This document shows, in pieces, positions 1-7,421 of a stretch of DNA of 42,474 bases. The stretch is from NCBI GenBank assembly GCA_938029725.1, contig CALHGE010000032.1, positions 1 through 42,474 on the forward strand, read 5' to 3'. This stretch comes from an uncultured Flavobacteriaceae bacterium. GTDB lineage: Bacteria > Bacteroidota > Bacteroidia > Flavobacteriales > Flavobacteriaceae. How positions within the stretch are numbered: position 1 is the stretch's first letter; every line of letters begins with the position of its first letter. The position numbers and the translations under genes are program-made. Below the pieces are notes generated by a model, which was not told where the DNA came from, did no database searches, and saw only the letters and a list, made by a program, of their open reading frames with translations.

Positions 1-300
1 ATGTGTATTTGTGCCTAATAGTCCGCCGGTAAGCTGCAAATAATCATTGCCACCATTAAAATCTAAGGCGGGGTTAAAATTAACCTGATCTGTTCGTAAA
101 TCTGGAGCATCGCCCACTTGAATCGCATCTACTGTGCTTCCGGTTTGGTTAGCCCATGCTGTTACCGGAGCTATGCCCGTAACACCTGCATCAGCCTTAA
201 GCCATAATTGTAGGTTTGTGCTAACATTACCAGGTGAGGATTGTGCATGCCCAATACTTGTGCAAAAGTAAAAGCAAAAGCAGATAAAGAGATATTTCAA
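1..300 (-). CDS. Secreted LamG/adhesin-like protein, N-terminal part only (runs off window)
   Basis: An open minus-strand frame of 100 codons runs from a TTG at 300-298 off the left edge. The first 20 residues (Lys-Tyr-Leu-Phe then Ile/Cys/Phe-rich, ending Gly-His-Ala-Gln) look like a signal peptide. The mature part begins with the pattern LWLKADAGV, a W-A-N-Q-T-G stretch, then NPALDFNGGNDYLQL. This pattern opens the concanavalin-like domains of many large secreted or gliding-associated Bacteroidota proteins (from family memory). An in-frame TAA at 330-328 and no ATG in between make TTG the only usual start. Substrate and full length cannot be seen. Confidence 0.7.
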   Translation of the reverse strand, partial: MKYLFICFCFYFCTSIGHAQSSPGNVSTNLQLWLKADAGVTGIAPVTAWANQTGSTVDAIQVGDAPDLRTDQVNFNPALDFNGGNDYLQLTGGLLGTNTH

Positions 301-735
301 AGGGTCAGTAATAATGGTCGGGGTTATTTAATCACTATATCAAAACTAATCTTAGTACAGTCATCATGCAATTATATGTTGTCAAAGGGTGGTATTCTGT
401 TACCATCGGTAATAATTTGATAGCTATAGCGTTTAAGCTCGCTAAATCTGTGTAATGCTACCCTAACAAAAAGCTTATGAGAAAGTGCTCTAGCTAATTA
501 AGGTTTCATAATTTTCATTATGAGGTTGGTGAAGTGTATCATGCTAAAAGAATCTTATAGAAATCAAGAACAAGTCAAGAAAGATAATATACCAAAGGTT
601 GTAAACCATTGAAAATAAAAGTGTAGTGAAACTTTTAAGCTCATAACTGCCTTAGTGAAACTAAATAAGCCCTTTGTAAATGTGAAGCGTAGAATTAATT
701 CTATACGCTACGTATGAACTAGAATTCTTTAACTG
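301..735. other. Intergenic region upstream of the secreted-protein gene
   Basis: No plausible coding frame is visible in these 435 bases. They separate two minus-strand genes and should hold the promoter of the secreted-protein gene at the left edge. A small perfect hairpin, TTACC-atc-GGTAA, sits at 400-412. No tract of T residues follows it on either strand, so no terminator is called. Confidence 0.5.
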
Positions 736-1377
736 TTATTTAAAGGTATGGCGTTGCTCTTCTGTTGAAGAAGCTTTTAGTAATTGATTATATATTTTGA
801 TTGCATCAAAATTTTGAGTGATTTCTTCGGATAACCTAAGTCCTGAAACACCCGTTTCTAATATAGCAGTAACATCTGCAATGCGTATTCCTCCAAAGCC
901 AATAATTGGTATGTCTGTTTTTAAAGTTTCAATGATGGCTGTATACCCGTTTAAACCTAAAATCTTGAGGCTATTGTCTTCCACTTTTGTAGCTCGAAAT
1001 GGTCCTAAACTAATATAATTGACCTCTTTCGCTATTAATGTTTCGCAATTTTGAAGAGAATTTGCTGTCCCGCCAATAATTTGCCAAGGGTAAAGCTCTT
1101 TCCTTGCTTGGCTAGGGCAGATATCCATTTTTTCTAAATGCACGCCATCTGCCTTTATCTCTTTTGCAATTTTTAAATTCCCATTTAGGAGCAATCTGGT
1201 TTGATAATGAGATGTGATTTCTCTAGCTTCTTCAGCCAATTTCAAAAATTTTTTGTCTGACAGATTTTTTAAACCTAATTGCACTAATTCCGCGCCAGAA
1301 GTACAGGCCTTTTGAATGTTTTCAAGAAGCTCTTTAGCGGAGTTGCCCTGCGGTATATAATGTAGTTTAGGTATCAT
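736..1377 (-). CDS. thiE: Thiamine-phosphate synthase / TenI-like protein
   Basis: The 213-residue TIM-barrel protein has the ThiE/TenI layout: ADGVHLEKMD at about 76-85, IIGGTANS at 100-107, YISLGPFRATK at 121-131, and a late phosphate loop GFGGI. ThiE joins HMP pyrophosphate to thiazole phosphate to give thiamine phosphate in the cytosol. The usual LIINDR motif is replaced by LLLNGN (about 62-67), so an acidic and a basic residue normally found there are missing. No other thiamine gene is nearby, whereas Bacteroidota normally carry thiE in a thi operon. This could be a second, diverged ThiE paralogue or a TenI-like protein. The family is fairly certain; the activity is not. Confidence 0.75.
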   Translation of the reverse strand: MIPKLHYIPQGNSAKELLENIQKACTSGAELVQLGLKNLSDKKFLKLAEEAREITSHYQTRLLLNGNLKIAKEIKADGVHLEKMDICPSQARKELYPWQIIGGTANSLQNCETLIAKEVNYISLGPFRATKVEDNSLKILGLNGYTAIIETLKTDIPIIGFGGIRIADVTAILETGVSGLRLSEEITQNFDAIKIYNQLLKASSTEEQRHTFK

Positions 1378-1994
1378 AATATCTTCATTTTTCGGCTATG
1401 TATTTTCCGTTTTCAGAGTGGTCATCCAAATGTTTTACAAGTAAAAATGCTACGCATTACCGCGAAAAATCAAACTGTATTTGTGTTTTTTCTAACACTA
1501 GTCGCGTTAATATTAAATCGCATTTTAATATAATTAATAACTGAATTATAGCTATTTACAGGTCAACGGAAAACGATCTGAGAGCTCATTTTATTTTTTG
1601 AATACCGATAACGAAGTAACGTATTTATTAGCGAATAGCGGGTCATCTGAACAGATAAATATAATAAGAACCTGACGCAAATTGGCTTTTGCAAATGCCA
1701 GAAAATGAATTGCCTTGAAACGGACTGTTTTTTCGCTGAGAAGATTTTTGGGTGATGGTATACGCTATACCAGCGATAGCTCAACCTATAGCGCGCACTA
1801 CTGCGATGATTGATCTTCTAATTTTAATCATACCTTTCTAGTGCTGTCTTGCAGTTTAGGGTGTAAAAAATTAAAGATCTAGAAAATGTTAATCTCCTAT
1901 TCATAACTTCTTAAATTTTGTACTGAGATCGAACACCTTCTTAAACGTGATATTCTAATTGAGACATGGAGTCTTAGTTTTATGCACTTCAATA
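1378..1994. other. Long intergenic region, no convincing gene
   Basis: The region between two minus-strand genes has no convincing coding frame. A 73-codon minus-strand frame at 1563-1784 has an unnatural composition, rich in Tyr, Arg, Ser and Phe with no recognisable motif. A perfect inverted repeat GGTATA-cgc-TATACC lies at 1757-1771. The region may be decayed sequence. Confidence 0.45.
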
Positions 1995-2585
1995 TTAGGA
2001 GCCAAAACCTAAGTAGGCATAGCATATTGCAATTCCAAAAAGTGATAACAAACCAAGCGCAAGCATTTGAATTGAACGATTGACATACTTAAATTTAATC
2101 GAGGCTATTTTTGAGTTTATAAATATTTGCTGCCCCAATTGATGGAATAATTCATCTTGGTCAAGGCTTATTTTATAGAACGTTTTAGAAAACTCATTAA
2201 TGTCTCCATAATTAGAAATTACATCATTGAAGAAAAAGACATTTTTATCAAATTTTCCTTCAATTCGAGGCATAAAACAACGAATACTAAAAAAAATAGA
2301 TGAAATTGTTAAAATGAACCAAAGCGTAAGAAGTATATAGAGAAAGTGGTGATCTACTGCTCTGTCCATCACCAATTCTAAGTTTTTATAAATAATATTG
2401 AATAAAATACCATAAAAAGATAGAATCAGCCCTGCCTTAATTTCCGAAGCTTTTATTAATCCGGCCACATAACCGATACTACCCCAATAATGATCAACCA
2501 AGTCCTCAGCGTGACCTTCGAGTATCGGTGAACTCGGAGCTACAATAGGGGCTTCTTTCTTATGGTCTTCAGGTGATTGTTCCAT
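1995..2585 (-). CDS. Pycsar effector family membrane protein (PycTM, DUF5706-like)
   Basis: This 196-residue protein has a short acidic/Pro-rich N-terminus, then the family-like stretch DHYWGSIGYVAGLIKASEIKAG (31-52) leading into a first membrane helix (about 51-68). Further helices lie at about 81-103 and 172-192, and a soluble segment with FFFNDVISNYGDINEF and QLGQQIFINSKIASIKFKY lies between them. This matches my knowledge of the PycTM family, the membrane-disrupting effectors of Pycsar anti-phage systems that respond to cyclic pyrimidine nucleotides. Orphan members are frequent in Bacteroidota. No cyclase is in the same operon; a class III cyclase lies 1.2 kb away on the other strand. The family call is good; a defence role is inference. 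Confidence 0.72.
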   Translation of the reverse strand: MEQSPEDHKKEAPIVAPSSPILEGHAEDLVDHYWGSIGYVAGLIKASEIKAGLILSFYGILFNIIYKNLELVMDRAVDHHFLYILLTLWFILTISSIFFSIRCFMPRIEGKFDKNVFFFNDVISNYGDINEFSKTFYKISLDQDELFHQLGQQIFINSKIASIKFKYVNRSIQMLALGLLSLFGIAICYAYLGFGS

Positions 2586-2921
2586 ACATATACATATTTA
2601 AAAATCTGTGGGGCAACCGATTGATAATGATTATAAGTCTTCGTGGAAAGATAATACTTCTAGTGCAGAATTTTTATTTGAATATGGCATATTCGAATAT
2701 TATACCTGCGATATAGGCCTCGGCTAGTTTCAAAAAAGCACCTATAAATAGTAGAATATAGAATCTCAATCATAATAAACTTCGCACACTAATGAGGTTT
2801 TGAAAAATAAATATACCCTTTCGGACAGTATTTAAGGGCGTTCATCCTTGATACTAAATAGAGTTTTATTTAACCGAGGTATATTAATACCTAGTAATTA
2901 ACCCAACTAAAACTATGTGTT
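2586..2921. promoter_or_regulatory. Divergent promoter region with nested palindrome
   Basis: This 336-base spacer separates the minus-strand PycTM-like gene from the plus-strand lectin gene, so it must hold both promoters. At 2680-2700 it contains GAATAT and ATATTC arms around ggc, followed at once by another GAATAT. The result is two overlapping palindromes, one of them the perfect 12-mer ATATTCGAATAT at 2689-2700. The site lies 95 bases from the PycTM start and is a candidate operator. No regulator gene is adjacent. Confidence 0.4.
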
Positions 2922-3737
2922 ATGACAACTACTTATTTGAAATTACAGGTTAAAAGCAGTGGACAATATTTAAATATTTCTGGGGGAGGGAACAGTAATG
3001 GCACTATTGCTTGTCAAGGTAATACTCCAACAACGAATAATTTTTTATGGAAATTAATAGATGCCCCTGGTCATTCTGGTTGGTACGTAATACAGGTTGA
3101 AAGTAGTGGCCAGTACTTAAATATATTAAATAACGCAACTAATAATGGGGCAACTGCTGGTCAAGGTATTTTATCTGATTTAAACGCTGCACCCTCTAAT
3201 TTTTTATGGAAACTAACAAATGCATCTAAAAATCCGGGATGGTGCTTCTTACAAGTAAAAAGCAGTGCACAATTCTTAAATATATTTAATGGAGGTAATG
3301 CGAATGGTACCCAAGCCTGTCAAGGCAATATTCCTACAACCGATAATTTTTTGTGGAAAATACTTTTCGAAGCGGCTACACCTGTAACACATACTATTAC
3401 TGTAAGTGCAACGATTCAACAGAAATTTCCACCTAGTTTATCTGATGATGAGGGGCATCAAGCAGATACCGCTGAAGGAGATAAAAACATGGCTACTTTA
3501 GTTGGTCCTGGAGATGTAGTAACCTGGCAAAAAGGAGGAAATGTTTCTAGTCTAGATAATATTTTTGAGCCCACAGGAACAGATCTTTTTATAGTTGACC
3601 CTTCACAAGAAAATAATGGAAAATGGGTGGGAATAGTTGGGTCATTACCCTCTGGTGCTGAGGAAGCCTATAGTATAACCTATACCGTAGGAGGAGAGCA
3701 GCAGCCTACCCAAGACCCTAAAATTAGAATGCATTAA
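2922..3737 (+). CDS. Ricin-type (beta-trefoil) lectin-like protein
   Basis: The 271-residue protein starts with three copies of a repeat of about 48 residues. Each copy contains a hydrophobic-Gln-Val-x-Ser-Ser-x-Gln-Tyr/Phe-Leu-Asn-Ile strand and ends NFLWKL/I, at about 6-45, 56-100 and 107-148. Three such repeats make a ricin B-type beta-trefoil, usually a carbohydrate-binding fold. Residues 155-260 form a second, beta-rich domain I do not recognise (GPGDVVTWQKGG, GSLPSGAEEAYSITYTVGG), ending in DPKIRMH. No signal peptide is visible, which is odd for a lectin. The cyclase gene follows after 10 bases, so the two are probably co-transcribed. The ligand is unknown. Confidence 0.75.
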   Translation: MTTTYLKLQVKSSGQYLNISGGGNSNGTIACQGNTPTTNNFLWKLIDAPGHSGWYVIQVESSGQYLNILNNATNNGATAGQGILSDLNAAPSNFLWKLTNASKNPGWCFLQVKSSAQFLNIFNGGNANGTQACQGNIPTTDNFLWKILFEAATPVTHTITVSATIQQKFPPSLSDDEGHQADTAEGDKNMATLVGPGDVVTWQKGGNVSSLDNIFEPTGTDLFIVDPSQENNGKWVGIVGSLPSGAEEAYSITYTVGGEQQPTQDPKIRMH

Positions 3738-3747
3738 TTAATGATTT

Positions 3748-5565
3748 ATGCATCATAAAAGAAAAGCCTATTTTTTAGCAATAGCCACCTTCAGTTTCGC
3801 TTTAACTACCATTTCAAGTCAGGACCAAAAGGTAGCTGACAGTCTTATTGTTGTATATGATTCAGGGATATATCAAGATTCCGAAATGGATATATTACTA
3901 AATATTACTGTTAATGAGATGAACCCTGACCGAAGACTTGTGTTTTCTGAAAATTTGATTGAAAAATCTTCCAAAAGTTCAGCGTATAAGTACCTTCATA
4001 AAGGATATTTGGAAAAAGGAAATGCGCTTAGGGAAAAGGGTAATTATGCCTTGGCATTACAGTCATATTTTAAAAGTATCAATGGTGCAAGAAGTATAGG
4101 CGATTCCTTAGAAGTAGGCAAATTGAATATTTCTATAGCTGACACCTACTCTGAAATGGGGAATTCAAAAAATGCTGAAACCTATTATACCAAAGGAATT
4201 CAAATTTTAAGAAAAGCTGAAGCTGATGTATTTCTAGCCAACGCTTTATTAAATGCGGGTGATGAAGCGCTTAATAAAAAAAAGCTAAATACCGCTTTAG
4301 AGTTTTTTGAAGAATCAGGAGCACTATATAGAAAGAAAAATTACTTAGTGGGTATTGCTTATAACAAAGGTAATATTGGAATGGTGTATGCTGAACAAGG
4401 AAAAGATATACTTGCGGAGTCTCATATTAACGAGGCCATTAAATTACTAGAAGAATTGGAGGATTATTATCCTATCAGCGTGTATTTAATAGCCATGTCC
4501 GATATTTATTTACAAAAAAAACAACACCGCACAGCAATTGATTATGCACATAAAAGTCTATCACTAGCAGAACAGTACCAGCTAAAAGATCAAATTAGTG
4601 AGGCCAACCTTAAACTTTCACAATTGTATCAAATTATAGGCAACCAGGTAGTTTCTTATAAACATTATAAATCCTATATAATTTACAGAGACAGTCTTAT
4701 TAATGTAGAAAAAGTACAGCAAATTGCTGAAATGCGAACAGATTATGAGGTTTCTCAAAAGCAGGTGGAGCTCGATCTCATGGGCGCTCAAAACGATTTA
4801 TTGATAACCCAAAAAAGAAATCAATTGATCATTCTTTGTTTTGCGGGTGTATTATTGATAGTTGCGCTATGGTTTTATCGTGTTATTTCAAAAGAAAAGA
4901 AAAAATCAGAAAAATTATTATTGAATATTTTACCCGAAGATACCGCAAAGGAGCTGATGCTATATGGGAAGGTAAAAGCAAAACAATATGACTCCGTATC
5001 AGTGCTATTTACTGACTTTAAAGGTTTTACCAACTATTCAGAAAATCTATCACCTGAAGCGTTGGTAGAAACCGTGGACTTTTATTTTTCCAAATTCGAC
5101 ACTATTATTGACAAATATGGTTTAGAAAAAATCAAAACTATTGGAGACGCTTATATGTGTGTTGGAGGATTGAATCACAACAAAGAAAATCATGCCAATA
5201 ATACGATAGCGGCAGCTTTTGAAATTGCTGAATTTGTTAAAAACACAAAAAATGATACCACAGCTATTGAATTGAGTTTTGATATCCGTATCGGCATTAA
5301 TTCTGGCCCTGTGGTGGCTGGGGTAGTGGGCACCAAAAAATTCGCCTATGACATTTGGGGTGATACCGTTAATGTGGCCTCTCGTATGGAATCGATGTCC
5401 GAACCCGGAAAAATTAATATATCTAACAGTACTTTTGAGCTTATAAAAACCGATTTTGATTGTGATTATCGCGGAGAAATAGAAGCCAAAAACAGGGGTA
5501 AAATAAAAATGTATTTTGTTAAGGCTGCTAAAAGCGATTTGCTTTCGATTGCTAATGAGCTATAA
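3748..5565 (+). CDS. TPR-containing membrane adenylate cyclase (class III)
   Basis: The 605-residue protein has a signal peptide (1-24), periplasmic TPR-type helical repeats (about 75-315), a short coiled linker, one membrane helix (about 359-380) and a cytosolic class III cyclase domain (about 395-592). Metal ligands are Asp423 (FTDF) and Asp467 (TIGDAYM). The adenine-selecting pair Lys463 (KIKTIGD) and Asp535 (YDIWGDTVN) and the transition-state residues Asn542 and Arg546 are all present. The predicted product is therefore cAMP rather than cGMP. The TPR part probably senses a periplasmic or envelope partner. It sits 10 bases after the lectin gene. The cyclase call is very safe; the signal is unknown. 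Confidence 0.92.
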   Translation: MHHKRKAYFLAIATFSFALTTISSQDQKVADSLIVVYDSGIYQDSEMDILLNITVNEMNPDRRLVFSENLIEKSSKSSAYKYLHKGYLEKGNALREKGNYALALQSYFKSINGARSIGDSLEVGKLNISIADTYSEMGNSKNAETYYTKGIQILRKAEADVFLANALLNAGDEALNKKKLNTALEFFEESGALYRKKNYLVGIAYNKGNIGMVYAEQGKDILAESHINEAIKLLEELEDYYPISVYLIAMSDIYLQKKQHRTAIDYAHKSLSLAEQYQLKDQISEANLKLSQLYQIIGNQVVSYKHYKSYIIYRDSLINVEKVQQIAEMRTDYEVSQKQVELDLMGAQNDLLITQKRNQLIILCFAGVLLIVALWFYRVISKEKKKSEKLLLNILPEDTAKELMLYGKVKAKQYDSVSVLFTDFKGFTNYSENLSPEALVETVDFYFSKFDTIIDKYGLEKIKTIGDAYMCVGGLNHNKENHANNTIAAAFEIAEFVKNTKNDTTAIELSFDIRIGINSGPVVAGVVGTKKFAYDIWGDTVNVASRMESMSEPGKINISNSTFELIKTDFDCDYRGEIEAKNRGKIKMYFVKAAKSDLLSIANEL

Positions 5566-5787
5566 AAGAAAAAAGGTGTTTCAATAGGCGCTCTTTTTTG
5601 TGGTTTTAAAATCACGTTCAACTTCCAAGTAATTTTACGCTACTGTTAATCGATTACTTATCAAATATTTATGTAGTTCATCGAATACCTGAAATTTTAG
5701 GTAGGGTCTTAGCGTTGGCTATTGTTTAAAGGTACTATGCCTCTGTCATAGAGGTTAAACATATACTCGTAATCTTAAACAAAACCT

Positions 5788-6657
5788 ATGAAATTCAACT
5801 TTTCAGCTATCGCTTTAATTACCGTTCTCGTGCTATCTAGCTCCTGTTCAGATCAAAATGATGCCAACAATGCAATCGGAAGACTAAAGGTTCAACTAAC
5901 AGACGCTCCTTTTCCTCATGATTTGGTCGCGGAAGCAAATGTGACTATTTTCAAAATCGACGCCCGCTACAAAGCTAATGAGGAATTGGATACTCAGGCA
6001 ATTGATAGCACCAATATGACTATTGAAACTGACAAAGGCAAGCCTTTTGTTGTACTCATGGAAGATGAGATGCCGGTAAACCTTTTAGAGCTTACCAATG
6101 GGGTTACCAAGACTTTGTTAGATATTGATGTGCCTGCGGGTTCTTATGATTTGATTCGCGTTTATGTAAAAGGAATTAATGTTGTTCTAAAAGATGGTAC
6201 CACGCTCAATTTAGATATTCCGAGTGGTTCACAATCAGGCATCAAAGTTTTCATCAAGCCAGAACTTGTAGTAAGTGGTGGTCTTACATCTGATTTATTA
6301 CTTGATTTTGATGTAAGCAAGTCCTTTGTTCAAAAAGCAAATGGATTTAATTTTAAACCGGTAATCAAAGCCAGTAACCTGTCTACCGCAGGAACCCTAT
6401 CAGGCCTTATAACGGCTATAGAACAAGATTCGATTGTTGGCATAGAAGGTGCTCAAGTAGCAGTTTTTGTTGCAGACACTCTAAATACGACCACCTTTTC
6501 AGATATTGATGGTGGCTACATGATTATGGGATTGGACGCGGGTTCTTATACCGTTGAAGTCGAAAAAGAAGGGTATATCATGCAAACCGCTGAAGAAGTA
6601 CAACTAAGTGCCGCCAATAAAACGGTTCAAGATTTTGAACTTCTGTTAGAAGAATAG
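5788..6657 (+). CDS. DUF4382 lipoprotein with carboxypeptidase-regulatory-like C-terminus
   Basis: The 289-residue protein has a lipoprotein signal peptide (lipobox LSSSC, Cys20). A DUF4382 domain follows: GRLKVQLTDAPFPHD at about 31-45, a central LDIDVPAGSYDLIRVYV segment and LLLDFDVSKSFV. The C-terminal 80 residues form a carboxypeptidase-regulatory-like beta-sandwich (IEGAQVAVF, FSDIDGGYMIMGLDAGSYTVEV). It is probably anchored in the outer membrane or periplasm. DUF4382 has no established function. It stands alone: 222 bases separate it from the cyclase gene and 231 from the next gene. Confidence 0.85.
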   Translation: MKFNFSAIALITVLVLSSSCSDQNDANNAIGRLKVQLTDAPFPHDLVAEANVTIFKIDARYKANEELDTQAIDSTNMTIETDKGKPFVVLMEDEMPVNLLELTNGVTKTLLDIDVPAGSYDLIRVYVKGINVVLKDGTTLNLDIPSGSQSGIKVFIKPELVVSGGLTSDLLLDFDVSKSFVQKANGFNFKPVIKASNLSTAGTLSGLITAIEQDSIVGIEGAQVAVFVADTLNTTTFSDIDGGYMIMGLDAGSYTVEVEKEGYIMQTAEEVQLSAANKTVQDFELLLEE

Positions 6658-6675
6658 CAAGACCCTACCAAAAAA

Positions 6676-6756
6676 GATGTTTCTAAGTGATATTTTAAAA
6701 AGTACAATACTATATCTTTAAAAGGATTCGTATTTTAAAATATCACTTACTTCATC
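6676..6756. repeat. 17-bp perfect inverted repeat (possible terminator or small insertion)
   Basis: TAAGTGATATTTTAAAA at 6684-6700 is repeated as its exact reverse complement at 6733-6749, with outer GATG/CATC matches at 6676-6679 and 6753-6756. The 32-base loop contains CAATACTATATC, and the same 12-mer recurs outside the repeat at 6764-6775. It begins 19 bases after the DUF4382 stop codon. It could terminate that transcript, but the AT-only arms and duplicated 12-mer also suit a small mobile remnant. Confidence 0.55.
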
Positions 6757-6872
6757 TTATCAGCAATACTATATCCATTCGTATAGCGTTTAAAATGTAA
6801 GGTTTTATCTATATTTTAGACTAAAAATTTCTAAACTTACTTTAAGTAATGGGTTATCAGCTAGTATTTTTG

Positions 6873-6880
6873 TAATTTTG
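6873..6880 (+). promoter_or_regulatory. TAnnTTTG promoter element for the copper island
   Basis: TAATTTTG matches the Bacteroidota -7 element TAnnTTTG exactly and ends 8 bases before the GTG start at 6889. Transcription should begin almost at the start codon, giving a near-leaderless message. No clear TTTG -33 box lies at the usual spacing. Confidence 0.6.
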
Positions 6881-6888
6881 TTTGATAA

Positions 6889-7311
6889 GTGAAAGAAATC
6901 ATTCGTAAAATAGCGTCTATAATAATGGCACTCACCGTGCTGTTATCCACAATGTCCTTTTCTGTGGATATGCATTATTGTGGAGATCATTTGGTAGATT
7001 TTAGCCTCTTTGATACTGTAGATACCTGTATGATGAAGTCGGAAGTATCGAAAACTTCTAGTTCATGTGAGCTTATGAAGCTAGAAATGAGCTGTTGTTC
7101 CGACGTTGAAATTAGTTTTCAAGGTCAAGATGATTTGAAAGTTTCATTCGACCAGCTTAGTTTTGATCAGCAATTATTCATTACTTCCTTTAGCTATTCC
7201 TATGTATATCTTTTTCAGAATCTGAATGAAAACGCAGTTTCTTATACCGATTATGCACCCCCTCCTCTGATACGTGATATTCAAGTCTTAGATCAGACCT
7301 TCCTCATTTGA
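6889..7311 (+). CDS. HYC_CC_PP family protein
   Basis: The 140-residue protein has an N-terminal hydrophobic signal segment (about 5-25). It also shows the three family marks: MHYC at 28-31, a CC pair at 69-70, and APPPLIRDIQVLDQTFLI at the C-terminus. Family function is unproven. In Bacteroidota it is commonly encoded just upstream of heavy-metal efflux genes, as here before the CusA-like gene, so a periplasmic copper/silver-binding or sensing role is likely. The GTG start fits the usual family N-terminus and lies just after a good promoter box. An internal ATG at 6925 would cut into the signal peptide. It is the first gene of the copper island. Confidence 0.85.
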   Translation: MKEIIRKIASIIMALTVLLSTMSFSVDMHYCGDHLVDFSLFDTVDTCMMKSEVSKTSSSCELMKLEMSCCSDVEISFQGQDDLKVSFDQLSFDQQLFITSFSYSYVYLFQNLNENAVSYTDYAPPPLIRDIQVLDQTFLI

Positions 7312-7338
7312 TTTTTAAAGAGTAGAAAATAAGCCCAA

Positions 7339-7361
7339 TGGCCCGTGCCATTCTAGGGCCA
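7339..7361 (+). other. GC-rich hairpin between HYC_CC_PP gene and cusA
   Basis: TGGCCC (7339-7344) and GGGCCA (7356-7361) pair around an 11-base loop, 27 bases after the HYC_CC_PP stop. No T tract follows, so this is more likely an RNA-processing or attenuation hairpin than a full terminator. It could set the ratio of the small protein to the pump. Confidence 0.4.
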
Positions 7362-7421
7362 AACTTGTTGTTTGAAATATTTCATTCCGCACGACTTCTA
7401 ACTGTTTAATTATCAGATTAT

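Noticed and set aside
1563..1784. 73-codon minus-strand frame as a gene
   Set aside because: Composition is unlike the neighbouring proteins, with no motif and no promoter or start context.
1995..5565. A complete Pycsar defence operon
   Set aside because: Effector and cyclase are on opposite strands, separated by a lectin gene, and the cyclase has adenine-type specificity residues and a TPR sensor.
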